Shown: positions 1 to 6,832, numbered from the stretch's first letter. The stretch: 8,750 nucleotides of DNA from Methanobacterium sp. PtaU1.Bin242 (GCA_002067565.1 MVQZ01000304.1:1-8750); one strand, 5' to 3'. Made by a program: numbers and translations. Notes: generated by a model not told the origin, from the letters alone.

Positions 1-429
1 GGCTGCAGATTCGATATAGGGGGAGGGAGTTCCAAAAGGATCAATATCAACCACGTTGAATTTACCCTTGCATTTGCGCAATAAAATATTAGCATCCTCC
101 CTGCAAACCATTACATTATTCAAATTGTTCTCCTGGATGTTTTCTACTGCAAATTTAACAGCCTGGGGATTTAAATCGTTAACAACTACATTTTCCACAC
201 CATCTATCTCCAGGGCGTATCTAATTCCTCTGATCCCACTACCACTAAAGGCATCGCATATTTTTAGATCTTCTTCCAGTTCAGTTCGGAAAACCTGCAA
301 GGCTATCACCGAAAGATCCCGATTGAGTTCCATCACTGGGTTATAGAAAACCGGGGCTTTTGCTGAAACCTTATCAAAAACAGGTATTCTTATTTTCACA
401 TTTCCTTCGGTAACCGTGATTTGATCCAT
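1..429 (-). CDS. trm1: tRNA (guanine26-N2)-dimethyltransferase Trm1, 5' part only
   Basis: Translating the reverse strand from the ATG at 429 gives 143 residues open to the window edge, so the C-terminal part is missing. The protein uses S-adenosylmethionine to methylate G26 of tRNA to N2,N2-dimethylguanosine in the cytoplasm. Visible Trm1 hallmarks are VFYNPVMELNRD (27-38), the SAM-binding loop DAFSGSGIRGIRYA (59-72), the acidic NDLNP (84-88) that would hold the SAM ribose, and the catalytic motif DIDPFGTP (128-135) near the cut end. Family members are roughly 370-390 residues, so a little over a third is present. There is no strong ribosome binding site before the ATG, only GAGAG. An A/T-rich TATA-like stretch at about 450-460 would place the transcript start close to the ATG. 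It is divergent from the aminotransferase, with a long spacer between. Confidence 0.93.
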   Translation of the reverse strand, partial: MDQITVTEGNVKIRIPVFDKVSAKAPVFYNPVMELNRDLSVIALQVFRTELEEDLKICDAFSGSGIRGIRYALEIDGVENVVVNDLNPQAVKFAVENIQENNLNNVMVCREDANILLRKCKGKFNVVDIDPFGTPSPYIESAA

Positions 430-578
430 AATCTCTCACTAATTTAATTTTTTAAATTAAAATTTCAACACAATTAATTTATCAACACAAATTAAAATTT
501 CTAACCCGAATTAATTAAGTTTAATTCATTTAAGAATCTATTTCATCAAGTATAAATCATTTAAACAATATTTCATTG

Positions 579-650
579 TTTAATTAATTACAAGTTCTTT
601 ATGGCTATAAATTCAAAAATTCACTAATTTAATTAATTTCAAGTTCATTA
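579..650. repeat. pair of 23-nt imperfect direct repeats
   Basis: The stretch at 579-601 recurs at 628-650 with 21 of 23 bases identical. The core is TTTAATTAATT followed by CAAGTTC, and the two copies are 49 bp apart. The CAAGTTC part is less AT-only than the surroundings, so this is a little better than chance low complexity. Function unknown; a protein-binding site is possible. Confidence 0.45.
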
Positions 651-776
651 ATACATTGAACCATATTCAAATTATTTAATGCTCTGATTATTAATATGGG
701 ATGAATTTATTTTTAAATCTGAGCAATAATCCTGGCTTAAATGCAGGATAATAATTACTAACCAATTTTATCATGT

Positions 777-791
777 AATTTATATATATAC
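777..791 (+). promoter_or_regulatory. TATA box, probable promoter of the aminotransferase gene
   Basis: The sequence AATTTATATATATAC is a strong archaeal TATA match. A start about 25 bp downstream would fall near 810, leaving a leader of roughly 118 nt before the TTG codon at 928, which is long for an archaeal mRNA. A second, weaker A/T-rich site near 886-899 could give a much shorter leader instead. Confidence 0.5.
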
Positions 792-927
792 TAAAAACGA
801 AATTAATGAAGTGGCTAGCTAGAAAAAAATCATTTTTAATCCTAGTCCAAGACCATCATGATATTTTTCAAACTTATTAAGACTTAAAAATAAATTTAAA
901 GGATGAATAAGATAAAGGTGATAAATT

Positions 928-2025
<1,098 letters not shown>

Positions 2026-2175
2026 CAATTATTGAGCTGATCCCAGTTTCATAAGATTATAATTAGGTATTAAAAAATCCATAATTAGAAATATAAGTGA
2101 TAAACAAGCGAAAATAGAGAAAAATGGACGAATATGGTTAAAATTAAGAATAGAAAATTAAGATTGGGATAGTTA

Positions 2176-2197
2176 TTTTTTTTTTTAAACCTTTTTT
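2176..2197 (+). terminator. oligo-T terminator after the aminotransferase gene
   Basis: An uninterrupted run of 11 T at 2176-2186 is followed by a second run of 6 T at 2192-2197. Archaeal RNA polymerase stops at such T tracts without needing a hairpin. It sits about 150 bp after the stop codon, between two converging genes. Confidence 0.6.
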
Positions 2198-2235
2198 AAT
2201 CAGCCAATATAAGGGGACCATTTATAAATTCCAGA

Positions 2236-2538
2236 TCAGCCCATTTTCTCCCTAACTGATAAAACTTTCCGTTCTACACTTACTTCTTTATCCCGACGGT
2301 CATCTATTTTCAGGCTGGTGGCCACGCGCTGTGCTCCTTCATCAAAAACAGCTTCATGAGCCATTTTTATAGCATCAAACAATTTTTCAGGATCATCAGA
2401 TTCTATTATGGTTCCCATACCACTTATTTCGTATTTTACGCCTGTTTTATCCAGGGCAGATACTGCAGCAGCTATATATCTGCTGAGGCTGGTTCCGGAG
2501 GTCCCTATGGGTATTATGGTAAGTTCTGCAGATATCAT
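2236..2538 (-). CDS. MTH1187-type (DUF77) thiamine-binding-like protein
   Basis: This 100-residue protein is a close relative of M. thermautotrophicus MTH1187, a structurally solved DUF77 protein with a ferredoxin-like fold in the YkoF/thiamine-binding superfamily. Recognised segments are the N-terminus MISAELTIIPIGT, YEISGMGT (36-43), the helix with AHEAV (60-64) and KIDDRRD (77-83). Family members form oligomers and some bind thiamine or its pyrimidine part; the physiological role in methanogens is not settled. The frame is open nine codons further upstream, to an ATG at 2565. I chose 2538 because the protein then begins exactly as MTH1187 does. The extra residues (KKETYIII) look like translated promoter DNA. 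No ribosome binding site precedes 2538, which fits a leaderless mRNA. The stop codon faces the aminotransferase gene. Confidence 0.9.
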   Translation of the reverse strand: MISAELTIIPIGTSGTSLSRYIAAAVSALDKTGVKYEISGMGTIIESDDPEKLFDAIKMAHEAVFDEGAQRVATSLKIDDRRDKEVSVERKVLSVREKMG

Positions 2539-2543
2539 GATTA

Positions 2544-2551
2544 TTATATAT
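2544..2551 (+). promoter_or_regulatory. TATA box of the TtuA-like gene, leaderless spacing
   Basis: TTATATAT is centred about 27 bp before the ATG at 2575, the usual archaeal distance from TATA to the transcription start. The mRNA would therefore begin at or next to the start codon. The bases before 2575 (TATAATTTTT) contain no ribosome binding site, which agrees. Confidence 0.5.
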
Positions 2552-2562
2552 GTTTCTTTTTT

Positions 2563-2570
2563 CATATAAT
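2563..2570 (-). promoter_or_regulatory. TATA-like site of the MTH1187-type gene, leaderless spacing
   Basis: Read on the reverse strand, ATTATATG is centred about 27-28 bp before the ATG at 2538, so transcription would begin at the start codon. It overlaps the alternative upstream ATG at 2565 and lies within a few bases of the opposite gene's start codon. Confidence 0.4.
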
Positions 2571-2574
2571 TTTT

Positions 2575-3429
2575 ATGGAACCTCTAACAAGAGAAAAATT
2601 CAACCAAAACCTAGAGAAAAGGGTTGAAAGGGTGATCATGGAATATAAATTGCTTGAAAACGGCGATAAAGTAGCGGTCGCACTTTCAGGTGGAAAAGAT
2701 AGTGTTCTAACTCTGCATCTTTTACACAGATTCCAGGAAGATTTTAACCTGCAACTGGTAGCTATAAGCATAGATGAGGGAATTTCAGGATATCGAGACA
2801 GGGGGTTGAAAATTGCCAGGGAAAATGCGTCTAAATTAAAGATAGAACTGGTGGAAAAATCATTCAGTGATGAACTGGATATTAAACTGGACCAAATCTC
2901 CAGTTTATATAAAAGTACCTGCATACCATGCGGAGTTTTCAGAAGATATCTACTAAACAAATCTGCATATGAATGGGGAGCAGATAAACTGGCAACCGGC
3001 CATAATTTGGATGATGAGATTCAATCATTTCTAATGAGCTTTGCCCGGGCTGATTTCAGGAGATTCTCTAAATTCGGGCCTAAACTTCAGAAAATCCACC
3101 CAAAGCTGGTCCCCCGGATAAAACCCCTATGGAAGATCCCGGAAAAGAATGTGGGAATATGGGCCGTTCTAAATGGGGTGGAAGTGCATTTTGCAGAGTG
3201 TCCCTACTCTCATCAGTCATTAAGGGCTAAATTAAAGAGTTATTTAAACAATTTAGAAGAAAAAAGTCCGGGCACAAAAATGATGCTTTTAGAATCCTTC
3301 AGAAAAACTTTTAAGCAACAAGAATCTTTATTGGAACTGGTTGAGTGTGAAAGTTGTGGTGAACCATCATCTCTAAACATATGTAAGGCCTGTGAAATGA
3401 GAGAATATATAGATTCCTTTGAATTTTAA
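2575..3429 (+). CDS. TtuA/Ncs6-like tRNA 2-thiolation enzyme (PP-loop ATPase)
   Basis: This 284-residue cytoplasmic enzyme belongs to the TtuA/Ctu1 group, which adenylates a uridine in tRNA and replaces its 2-oxygen with sulfur. The ATP pyrophosphatase loop is SGGKDS (38-43). Cys116 and Cys119 (TCIPCG) plus Cys209 (ECPYS) match the three ligands of the catalytic [4Fe-4S] cluster in TtuA. TGHNLDDE (141-148) is a conserved active-site segment. A C-terminal zinc site is formed by Cys258, Cys261, Cys270 and Cys273. TtuA normally also has an N-terminal CxxC...CxxH zinc finger; here the protein begins directly at the helix that follows it. The frame stays open upstream, but those codons overlap the opposite MTH1187-type gene and encode no zinc finger. 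The target could be U54 of the T loop or U34 of the anticodon; the sequence alone does not decide. Confidence 0.88.
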   Translation: MEPLTREKFNQNLEKRVERVIMEYKLLENGDKVAVALSGGKDSVLTLHLLHRFQEDFNLQLVAISIDEGISGYRDRGLKIARENASKLKIELVEKSFSDELDIKLDQISSLYKSTCIPCGVFRRYLLNKSAYEWGADKLATGHNLDDEIQSFLMSFARADFRRFSKFGPKLQKIHPKLVPRIKPLWKIPEKNVGIWAVLNGVEVHFAECPYSHQSLRAKLKSYLNNLEEKSPGTKMMLLESFRKTFKQQESLLELVECESCGEPSSLNICKACEMREYIDSFEF

Positions 3430-3471
3430 TTATTTGACACATGAAATAGATAATATTTTAGACATTAACTT

Positions 3472-3515
3472 CAATATATCATACCAGATCGGGGATATTT
3501 CAGGTTAGATCAGGA
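3472..3515 (+). promoter_or_regulatory. promoter of the winged-helix gene with a possible operator
   Basis: CAATATATC at 3472-3480 is TATA-like and would start transcription near 3500-3505. Two related 9-10 bp units follow, AGATCGGGGA at 3486-3495 and AGATCAGGA at 3507-3515. They are 21 bp apart, about two helical turns. One lies between TATA and the start site and the other just after it, a typical place for a repressor. The AGATC..GG motif also resembles the left end of the shared element at 4254 and 6880. Confidence 0.35.
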
Positions 3516-3531
3516 TTTTTTTGTGGTAATC

Positions 3532-3825
3532 ATGAAGAGACTTTTATGGTGGTTAATTGCTGGTAGTAGAGGAGGTAAAAACAGGGCCAGGATAATTGAA
3601 GCCCTCTACGACAGACCTTACAATGTTAACCAGCTTTCTAAAGAACTTGATCTTGATTATAAGACTGTTAAACATCATATTGATGTTTTAAAAGATCATG
3701 ATATTATTAATTCTTCTGGAGAGAAGAGATATGGTTCAATGTACTTTTTATCCAATCGTATGGAAGAAAAATATTCCATATATCAGGAAATTCTGAGTAA
3801 AATGAAAAAAAAAGAACTACTTTAA
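3532..3825 (+). CDS. winged helix-turn-helix transcriptional regulator (ArsR-like)
   Basis: A 97-residue DNA-binding protein. NRARIIEALYDRPY (17-30) is the first helix, NVNQLSKELD (31-40) the second, and YKTVKHHIDVLKDHDII (43-59) the recognition helix and its end, followed by a wing with SSGEKRYGSMYFLS (61-74). The C-terminus is charged and helical and could dimerise. There is no ligand domain or Cys cluster, so any signal must come from a partner. GTG at 3523 is an alternative start with CAGGA 7 nt before it; I prefer the ATG because related archaeal regulators begin with a KRLLWWLIAG-like segment. The next gene follows 21 bp later with its own AGAGGTGAT site, so the two are probably one operon. 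It is the best candidate to act on the repeated element at 4254 and 6880, but that link is inferred. Confidence 0.85.
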   Translation: MKRLLWWLIAGSRGGKNRARIIEALYDRPYNVNQLSKELDLDYKTVKHHIDVLKDHDIINSSGEKRYGSMYFLSNRMEEKYSIYQEILSKMKKKELL

Positions 3826-3846
3826 ACTTAGCTTAGAGGTGATGAA

Positions 3847-4245
3847 ATGGGAGAAGGAGGAAATGGATATCAAGGAGGAGCTGGAAATGGATCCGGACAA
3901 GGAGCCGGACAGCATGGAGGGGCTGGAAATGGATCTGGCCATCAGGGATTTGGTATTGAAAATGCCCAGTTGATAAATGTAGATATTATTATTGGAGTTG
4001 CCAACATTATAATCCTCTTAATCTTACTGTATATGTACCTGGGAAGCTACCGGGAATTTAAATCCAAATTCACCTTTGGCCTGGTAGCATTCACCTTCCT
4101 CCTCCTCCTGCAGAATGTCATGTTTACAGTATTTCTTCTTACATATCAGGGATTTAGAGGTCCAGATATGGGTACTCCCATTTTCTTTTTAAATATCATT
4201 GAATTTTTCGCCCTTTCGATATTGTTATGGGTAACCCGGGAATAA
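3847..4245 (+). CDS. membrane protein with Gly-rich N-terminus and three helices
   Basis: Residues 1-36 of this 132-residue protein are built almost entirely from Gly, Asn, Ser, Gln and Ala, with GGAGNGSG occurring twice. Hydrophobic helices follow at about 44-66, 76-100 and 111-129. The loop YREFKSKF (68-75) is positively charged and should lie inside, putting the Gly-rich tail outside. The start has AGAGGTGAT (3835-3843) three bases before the ATG. It is co-oriented with, and 21 bp from, the winged-helix gene. Paired winged-helix and three-helix membrane proteins are common in archaea (I recall such pairs in haloarchaea), and this one may sense the envelope for its partner. I recognise no characterised family. 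The gene ends 8 bp before the shared regulatory element of the next gene, with no terminator in between. Confidence 0.75.
   Translation: MGEGGNGYQGGAGNGSGQGAGQHGGAGNGSGHQGFGIENAQLINVDIIIGVANIIILLILLYMYLGSYREFKSKFTFGLVAFTFLLLLQNVMFTVFLLTYQGFRGPDMGTPIFFLNIIEFFALSILLWVTRE
3874..3938 (+). repeat. two-copy 23-nt coding repeat in the Gly-rich tail
   Basis: The DNA at 3874-3896 recurs at 3916-3938 with 21 of 23 bases identical and a 42-nt period, equal to 14 codons. The near identity at DNA level, including third positions, points to a recent in-frame duplication of the GGAGNGSG unit. Confidence 0.75.
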
Positions 4246-4253
4246 GGCGGGTG

Positions 4254-4301
4254 AGATCTGGGTGTAAACTTGGGATAAACTTGGAAAAAGTACTTTTATA
4301 T
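4254..4301 (+). promoter_or_regulatory. shared 35-bp regulatory element and TATA box, secreted-protein gene
   Basis: Positions 4254-4288 are identical over all 35 bases to the reverse strand of 6846-6880. The element starts AGATCTGGGTG and continues with TAAACTTGG at 4265-4273 and again at 4276-4284, an 11-bp direct repeat that puts both units on one face of the helix. The TATA box TTTTATAT is at 4294-4301, five bases after the identical block, giving a start near 4323. Binding just upstream of TATA suggests an activator, though a repressor that blocks TBP/TFB is possible. Confidence 0.85.
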
Positions 4302-4346
4302 TTCCCGGTCATGTTCAATCACCAACAGGTAAGGAGGTGATAAAAC

Positions 4347-4673
4347 ATGAAAAAAGTAGCTCTAGTATGTGCCATGGTGATGCTGGTCAGCATAGTACCA
4401 GCATTTGCAGTAGCAGGACAGAACAACAGTGACAATACAACAACTCAGCTTCAAGATAAACATCAGTTCAAATATCAACATGGTTTAAAAGACAATCAGA
4501 CTGGACAGCAAAACGGTGATTCCCAGGCAAATGGAGATCAGACTAAACTCCAGCAACAACAGAAAAATCAGGATTGCACTTGCACCGGAACTCAAACCGG
4601 AGATCAGACCAAAACACAACAGAAAAAACAAGATCGCCTGCACACCCAGGATTGCACCGGCAGCAATGTTTAA
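4347..4673 (+). CDS. small secreted Gln/Asn-rich protein
   Basis: This 108-residue protein has a clear signal peptide: MKK, a hydrophobic core, then VPAFAVAG with likely cleavage after Ala21 or Ala23. The mature part is extremely polar and lacks hydrophobic segments: 21 of the 85 residues from 24 on are Gln, with many Asn, Asp, Thr and Lys. It holds two imperfect units, GDQTKLQQQQKNQDCTCTG (63-81) and GDQTKTQQKK...TQDCTG (85-105), each ending in a QDCT motif. The only mature cysteines are Cys77, Cys79 and Cys103. I recognise no family, and the chain is probably disordered unless it is crosslinked or binds metal. Translation should be strong, because AAGGAGGTGAT (4331-4341) is the best ribosome binding site in the window. 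The promoter carries the element shared with the membrane operon at 6846-6880, so the two are probably co-regulated. Confidence 0.8.
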   Translation: MKKVALVCAMVMLVSIVPAFAVAGQNNSDNTTTQLQDKHQFKYQHGLKDNQTGQQNGDSQANGDQTKLQQQQKNQDCTCTGTQTGDQTKTQQKKQDRLHTQDCTGSNV

Positions 4674-4706
4674 ACAATTAAGTTTTGAAAAAAATATTAG
4701 AAATTT

Positions 4707-4738
4707 ATAGGTTATAAAACCTATTACTTATTTTTTTT
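4707..4738 (+). terminator. hairpin plus T-run terminator of the secreted-protein gene
   Basis: ATAGGTT at 4707-4713 pairs with AACCTAT at 4718-4724, seven base pairs around a 4-nt loop. Eight T follow at 4731-4738. This is 30-65 bp after the stop codon and faces an oppositely oriented gene. Confidence 0.65.
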
Positions 4739-4825
4739 ACATGTTATTCATGATTTAAATGTTAATGAAAGGTTTTATGGTATGAAAAGTTTTAGAAAGA
4801 TGAATTAATTTAGATTTTAGAAATT

Positions 4826-4861
4826 AAAAAAAAGTTAATTTGTATTCATTCAGATAAAAAA
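4826..4861 (-). terminator. oligo-T tracts after the QueG-like gene
   Basis: On the reverse strand, T6 (4861-4856) and T8 (4833-4826) lie 27-62 bp beyond the stop codon at 4888. They would end this transcript in the archaeal oligo-T manner, back to back with the terminator of the converging gene. Confidence 0.5.
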
Positions 4862-4887
4862 GAGATTTAAAATAAAAATGAAGATAT

Positions 4888-5568
4888 TCACTTTTTACTC
4901 CCTAAAACATGAGGACATATAACTCTACAAGTATTGCATTTCTTTAAAACAAATCCTCTTTCAGTAACAAAATTAGATAACGGTCTGCACTGTTTCTGGT
5001 TCACTGTTGTACCCTCCAGGGCTTCCTGTGGACATGAATCTATACAAAGATCACATTCAGCTAAACAAGGATTATAGGTGGAGATTGGGTCACTTTCAAG
5101 CTCAATATCCACTAAGACCGCCCCAATCTGGATCATGTTGCCATATTTTTCATTTACCAGTAGGGTGTTTTTACCCATATTCCCTAATCCTGCGAAATAT
5201 GCTGCATGGCGCAGTGATAAAATACCTCTGGCGTACTGATTATCTGCTTCCCAGTATTCAGATGGATCATCAGAAGGAATTAAAACAGCCCCTACACCTA
5301 AATCCTCCAAAATAAGGCAGAGTTCAGCACCTAAAATATCAACTAATTTATTGATTACGTCATTCACATGAGAATAGGGAATGCAATTATCAGCATTTAT
5401 AGATCCGCTAGGAACTCTCTTTGCAAAAACAATCACGGATTTACACTCTGTATATATATCTGAAGGATTATGTCCAAGTGGCGCACCGTTAAATCTATCT
5501 AAACTGGCTATTCCACACAGATCTCCTCCAAGATCTCTTACCATGTCCTTGATTTGGGAAGCTTCCAT
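4888..5568 (-). CDS. double [4Fe-4S] QueG-like oxidoreductase
   Basis: This 226-residue protein resembles the core of epoxyqueuosine reductase. HAAYFAGLGNMGKNTLLVNE (121-140) matches the conserved Gly-rich segment of that family, and IQIGAVLVDIELE (146-158) matches the strand after it. Ferredoxin-like clusters follow, with Cys168, 172, 175 and 179, then Cys194, 211, 214 and 218, enough for two [4Fe-4S] clusters. The HEAT-repeat tail of bacterial QueG is absent. Archaea make archaeosine rather than queuosine, so the QueG reaction is unlikely; an electron-transfer or corrinoid-linked reductase is more plausible. The ATG at 5568 is preferred over a TTG at 5580 because GGTGAT lies 4 nt before it. 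It lies between the two genes that share the regulatory element, but I see no copy of the element upstream of it. Confidence 0.8.
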   Translation of the reverse strand: MEASQIKDMVRDLGGDLCGIASLDRFNGAPLGHNPSDIYTECKSVIVFAKRVPSGSINADNCIPYSHVNDVINKLVDILGAELCLILEDLGVGAVLIPSDDPSEYWEADNQYARGILSLRHAAYFAGLGNMGKNTLLVNEKYGNMIQIGAVLVDIELESDPISTYNPCLAECDLCIDSCPQEALEGTTVNQKQCRPLSNFVTERGFVLKKCNTCRVICPHVLGSKK

Positions 5569-5715
5569 ATCAATCACCAATTAATTTTCAGTTAACCATT
5601 TAATTGATCAAGGTTATACTGCTTTGAATGTTTAGAGTCTTGGAGTTCCTAATTAATATACAATCCCCATGATTAGGTCCTTTTTCTAGATGGTTTTGCA
5701 TTCTATCATTAATAA

Positions 5716-6423
5716 TTATTTGGAAGTTCGCAGAACCATCTTATCCTTTTTCTTATTTACAGGGGATTTAAACCCAAACAGTACTTTGAACATATTTTTA
5801 AATGGTTTCCTGTAGATATGGATATGAATCAGAGTCCCTATAACCATTAAAATGGAAAGTTCCACATGCCAGAATGTTAATGAAGGATTTAAAGCAGTTC
5901 TAATACCCAGATTGATCATCAAAATGAGTAATACACCAGTTCCACTGGTTCCAAGATAGCCAGCTGCCAACAGTAAGTTCCAGATTTTCCTGTGCTTTTT
6001 CCTGTTTAATATCCCCTTTTTGAAGAGATAATGGGTGAATAGATATCCTGATATTAGTAAAATACTGACTGGTAATATATAATATTCACCACCATCTCCC
6101 AGATGATATCCATTATCTGAGCCATGGCCGGGATCATTTGTTGCACTGGCATTGTCGGTGCCATTATCTCCAACATTTGAAACATCTGTGCCATCTTGTC
6201 TGGTTTGATCAGTACTGGAAGTAGAAGAATCAGAAGTACCACTAGTTGCTGTGGATTGAGATAGATCACAAATTCCATCTCCACTAATATCTATGAAACG
6301 GGAACATTGACCAGTGCAATTAACCAGACCATAGGGACAGCTTGCAGCGCTGGAATCTCCGCTGAGTATTGCGGCGAGTAATGCGGGTACGGATACTAAA
6401 GCTCCTATTAGTCGTTTTTTCAT
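5716..6423 (-). CDS. exported Cys-domain protein with three-helix His-containing membrane domain
   Basis: This 235-residue protein has a signal peptide (1-27). An outer Cys-rich module follows, CPYGLVNC (29-36), GQC (38-40) and DISGDGICD (45-53); the Asp-rich loop resembles a calcium-binding EF-hand half. A linker rich in Ser, Thr, Asp, Asn and Gly (54-112) leads to helices at about 115-134, 148-174 and 182-203. His144, His186 and His200 are conserved in the upstream paralogue. The CPYG...GDGICD motif occurs, from memory, in exported redox proteins linked to Fe-S or FMN domains. The membrane part resembles small b-type heme domains such as DUF4405, so a transmembrane redox role is possible but unproven. 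Lys/Arg-rich loops put the Cys module outside and the C-terminus inside. The ATG overlaps the stop of the upstream gene (ATGA), with AGGAGGG before it, so translation is probably coupled. Confidence 0.8.
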   Translation of the reverse strand: MKKRLIGALVSVPALLAAILSGDSSAASCPYGLVNCTGQCSRFIDISGDGICDLSQSTATSGTSDSSTSSTDQTRQDGTDVSNVGDNGTDNASATNDPGHGSDNGYHLGDGGEYYILPVSILLISGYLFTHYLFKKGILNRKKHRKIWNLLLAAGYLGTSGTGVLLILMINLGIRTALNPSLTFWHVELSILMVIGTLIHIHIYRKPFKNMFKVLFGFKSPVNKKKDKMVLRTSK

Positions 6424-6752
6424 GTTTTAACCCTCCTACTTTTTGGGAAGAATAATTTTTTAGTGGACTTCCAGTAGTCACGGAAATGGAACACTGTGAC
6501 CAGTGTCAGGGTTAAACCTGCCTCCACATGCCAGTATAGTAACTGTGGGTTTAATGGGCTCTTAATTCCTACAGCCATTAAAATAAGTAGTATAAAACCA
6601 CCTATACCTGATATCAGGAAGGCGGCACCAATAATAAAATTCCATAGATTAACATGGAGATTTCTTTTGATAATACCACCCTTATAAAGGGTGTAAGTAC
6701 CTAAATAACCAGCTATAAAAGGTACAGTTGGTATTAGTACGTCATAGATCAT
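6420..6752 (-). CDS. small three-helix membrane protein, paralogue of the next gene's C-terminal half
   Basis: This 110-residue protein has helices at about 6-26, 36-63 and 71-94. It aligns almost without gaps to the membrane part of the downstream protein: GYL, a Lys/Arg loop, H..xWN, SGxGG/SGTG, LLILM, GI, LNP, WHVE and a final His. His33, His75 and His89 match His144, His186 and His200 there. His33 and His89 should lie near the inner face and could hold a heme or metal. The basic C-terminus (KSTKKLFFPKSRRVK) is predicted inside. The ATG at 6752 has GAGG 8 nt upstream; GTG at 6758 is the alternative but is only 2 nt from that site. It is the first gene of a two-gene operon with a 4-bp overlap, and it lies downstream of the shared 35-bp element. 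Confidence 0.78.
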   Translation of the reverse strand: MIYDVLIPTVPFIAGYLGTYTLYKGGIIKRNLHVNLWNFIIGAAFLISGIGGFILLILMAVGIKSPLNPQLLYWHVEAGLTLTLVTVFHFRDYWKSTKKLFFPKSRRVKT

Positions 6753-6832
6753 AATCACATCCTCTTTTTTTATGAGTTAATTTTTTTTGTAAAACTTCTT
6801 TTTAGGTTGATTAACAAAAAAGTTGATTTGGT

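Larger units (their letters stand above)
430..927. other. AT-rich intergenic spacer between divergent trm1 and the aminotransferase gene
   Basis: About 500 bp without a credible gene; the open frames here are short and low-complexity. It holds the promoter region of trm1 at the left end and that of the aminotransferase at the right end. It also contains short imperfect direct repeats: TCAACACAA at 465-473 and 482-490, AAATTAAAATTTC at 454-466 and 489-501, and a 23-nt pair described separately. The palindrome CTAGCTAG lies near 815-822. No tRNA-like or other structured RNA was recognised. Confidence 0.6.

Noticed and set aside
56..346. Forward open frame of 96 codons
   Set aside because: It is the antisense shadow of trm1, whose reverse-strand translation carries clear family motifs.
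814..822. CTAGCTAG palindrome as an operator
   Set aside because: Short, single copy, and in AT-rich DNA with no supporting context.
2356..2574. 73-codon in-frame N-terminal extension of the TtuA-like gene
   Set aside because: It lies antisense to the MTH1187-type gene, reads as aromatic-rich nonsense, and lacks the expected zinc finger. The family-like sequence begins at the ATG at 2575.
4516..4710. 64-codon forward frame overlapping the secreted-protein gene
   Set aside because: It is basic low-complexity sequence without a ribosome binding site. The overlapping frame has a signal peptide and a perfect site.
6054..6284. 76-codon reverse frame within the Cys-domain protein gene
   Set aside because: It is a frame shadow of the low-complexity Ser/Thr/Asp linker; the longer frame has a signal peptide and coupled start.
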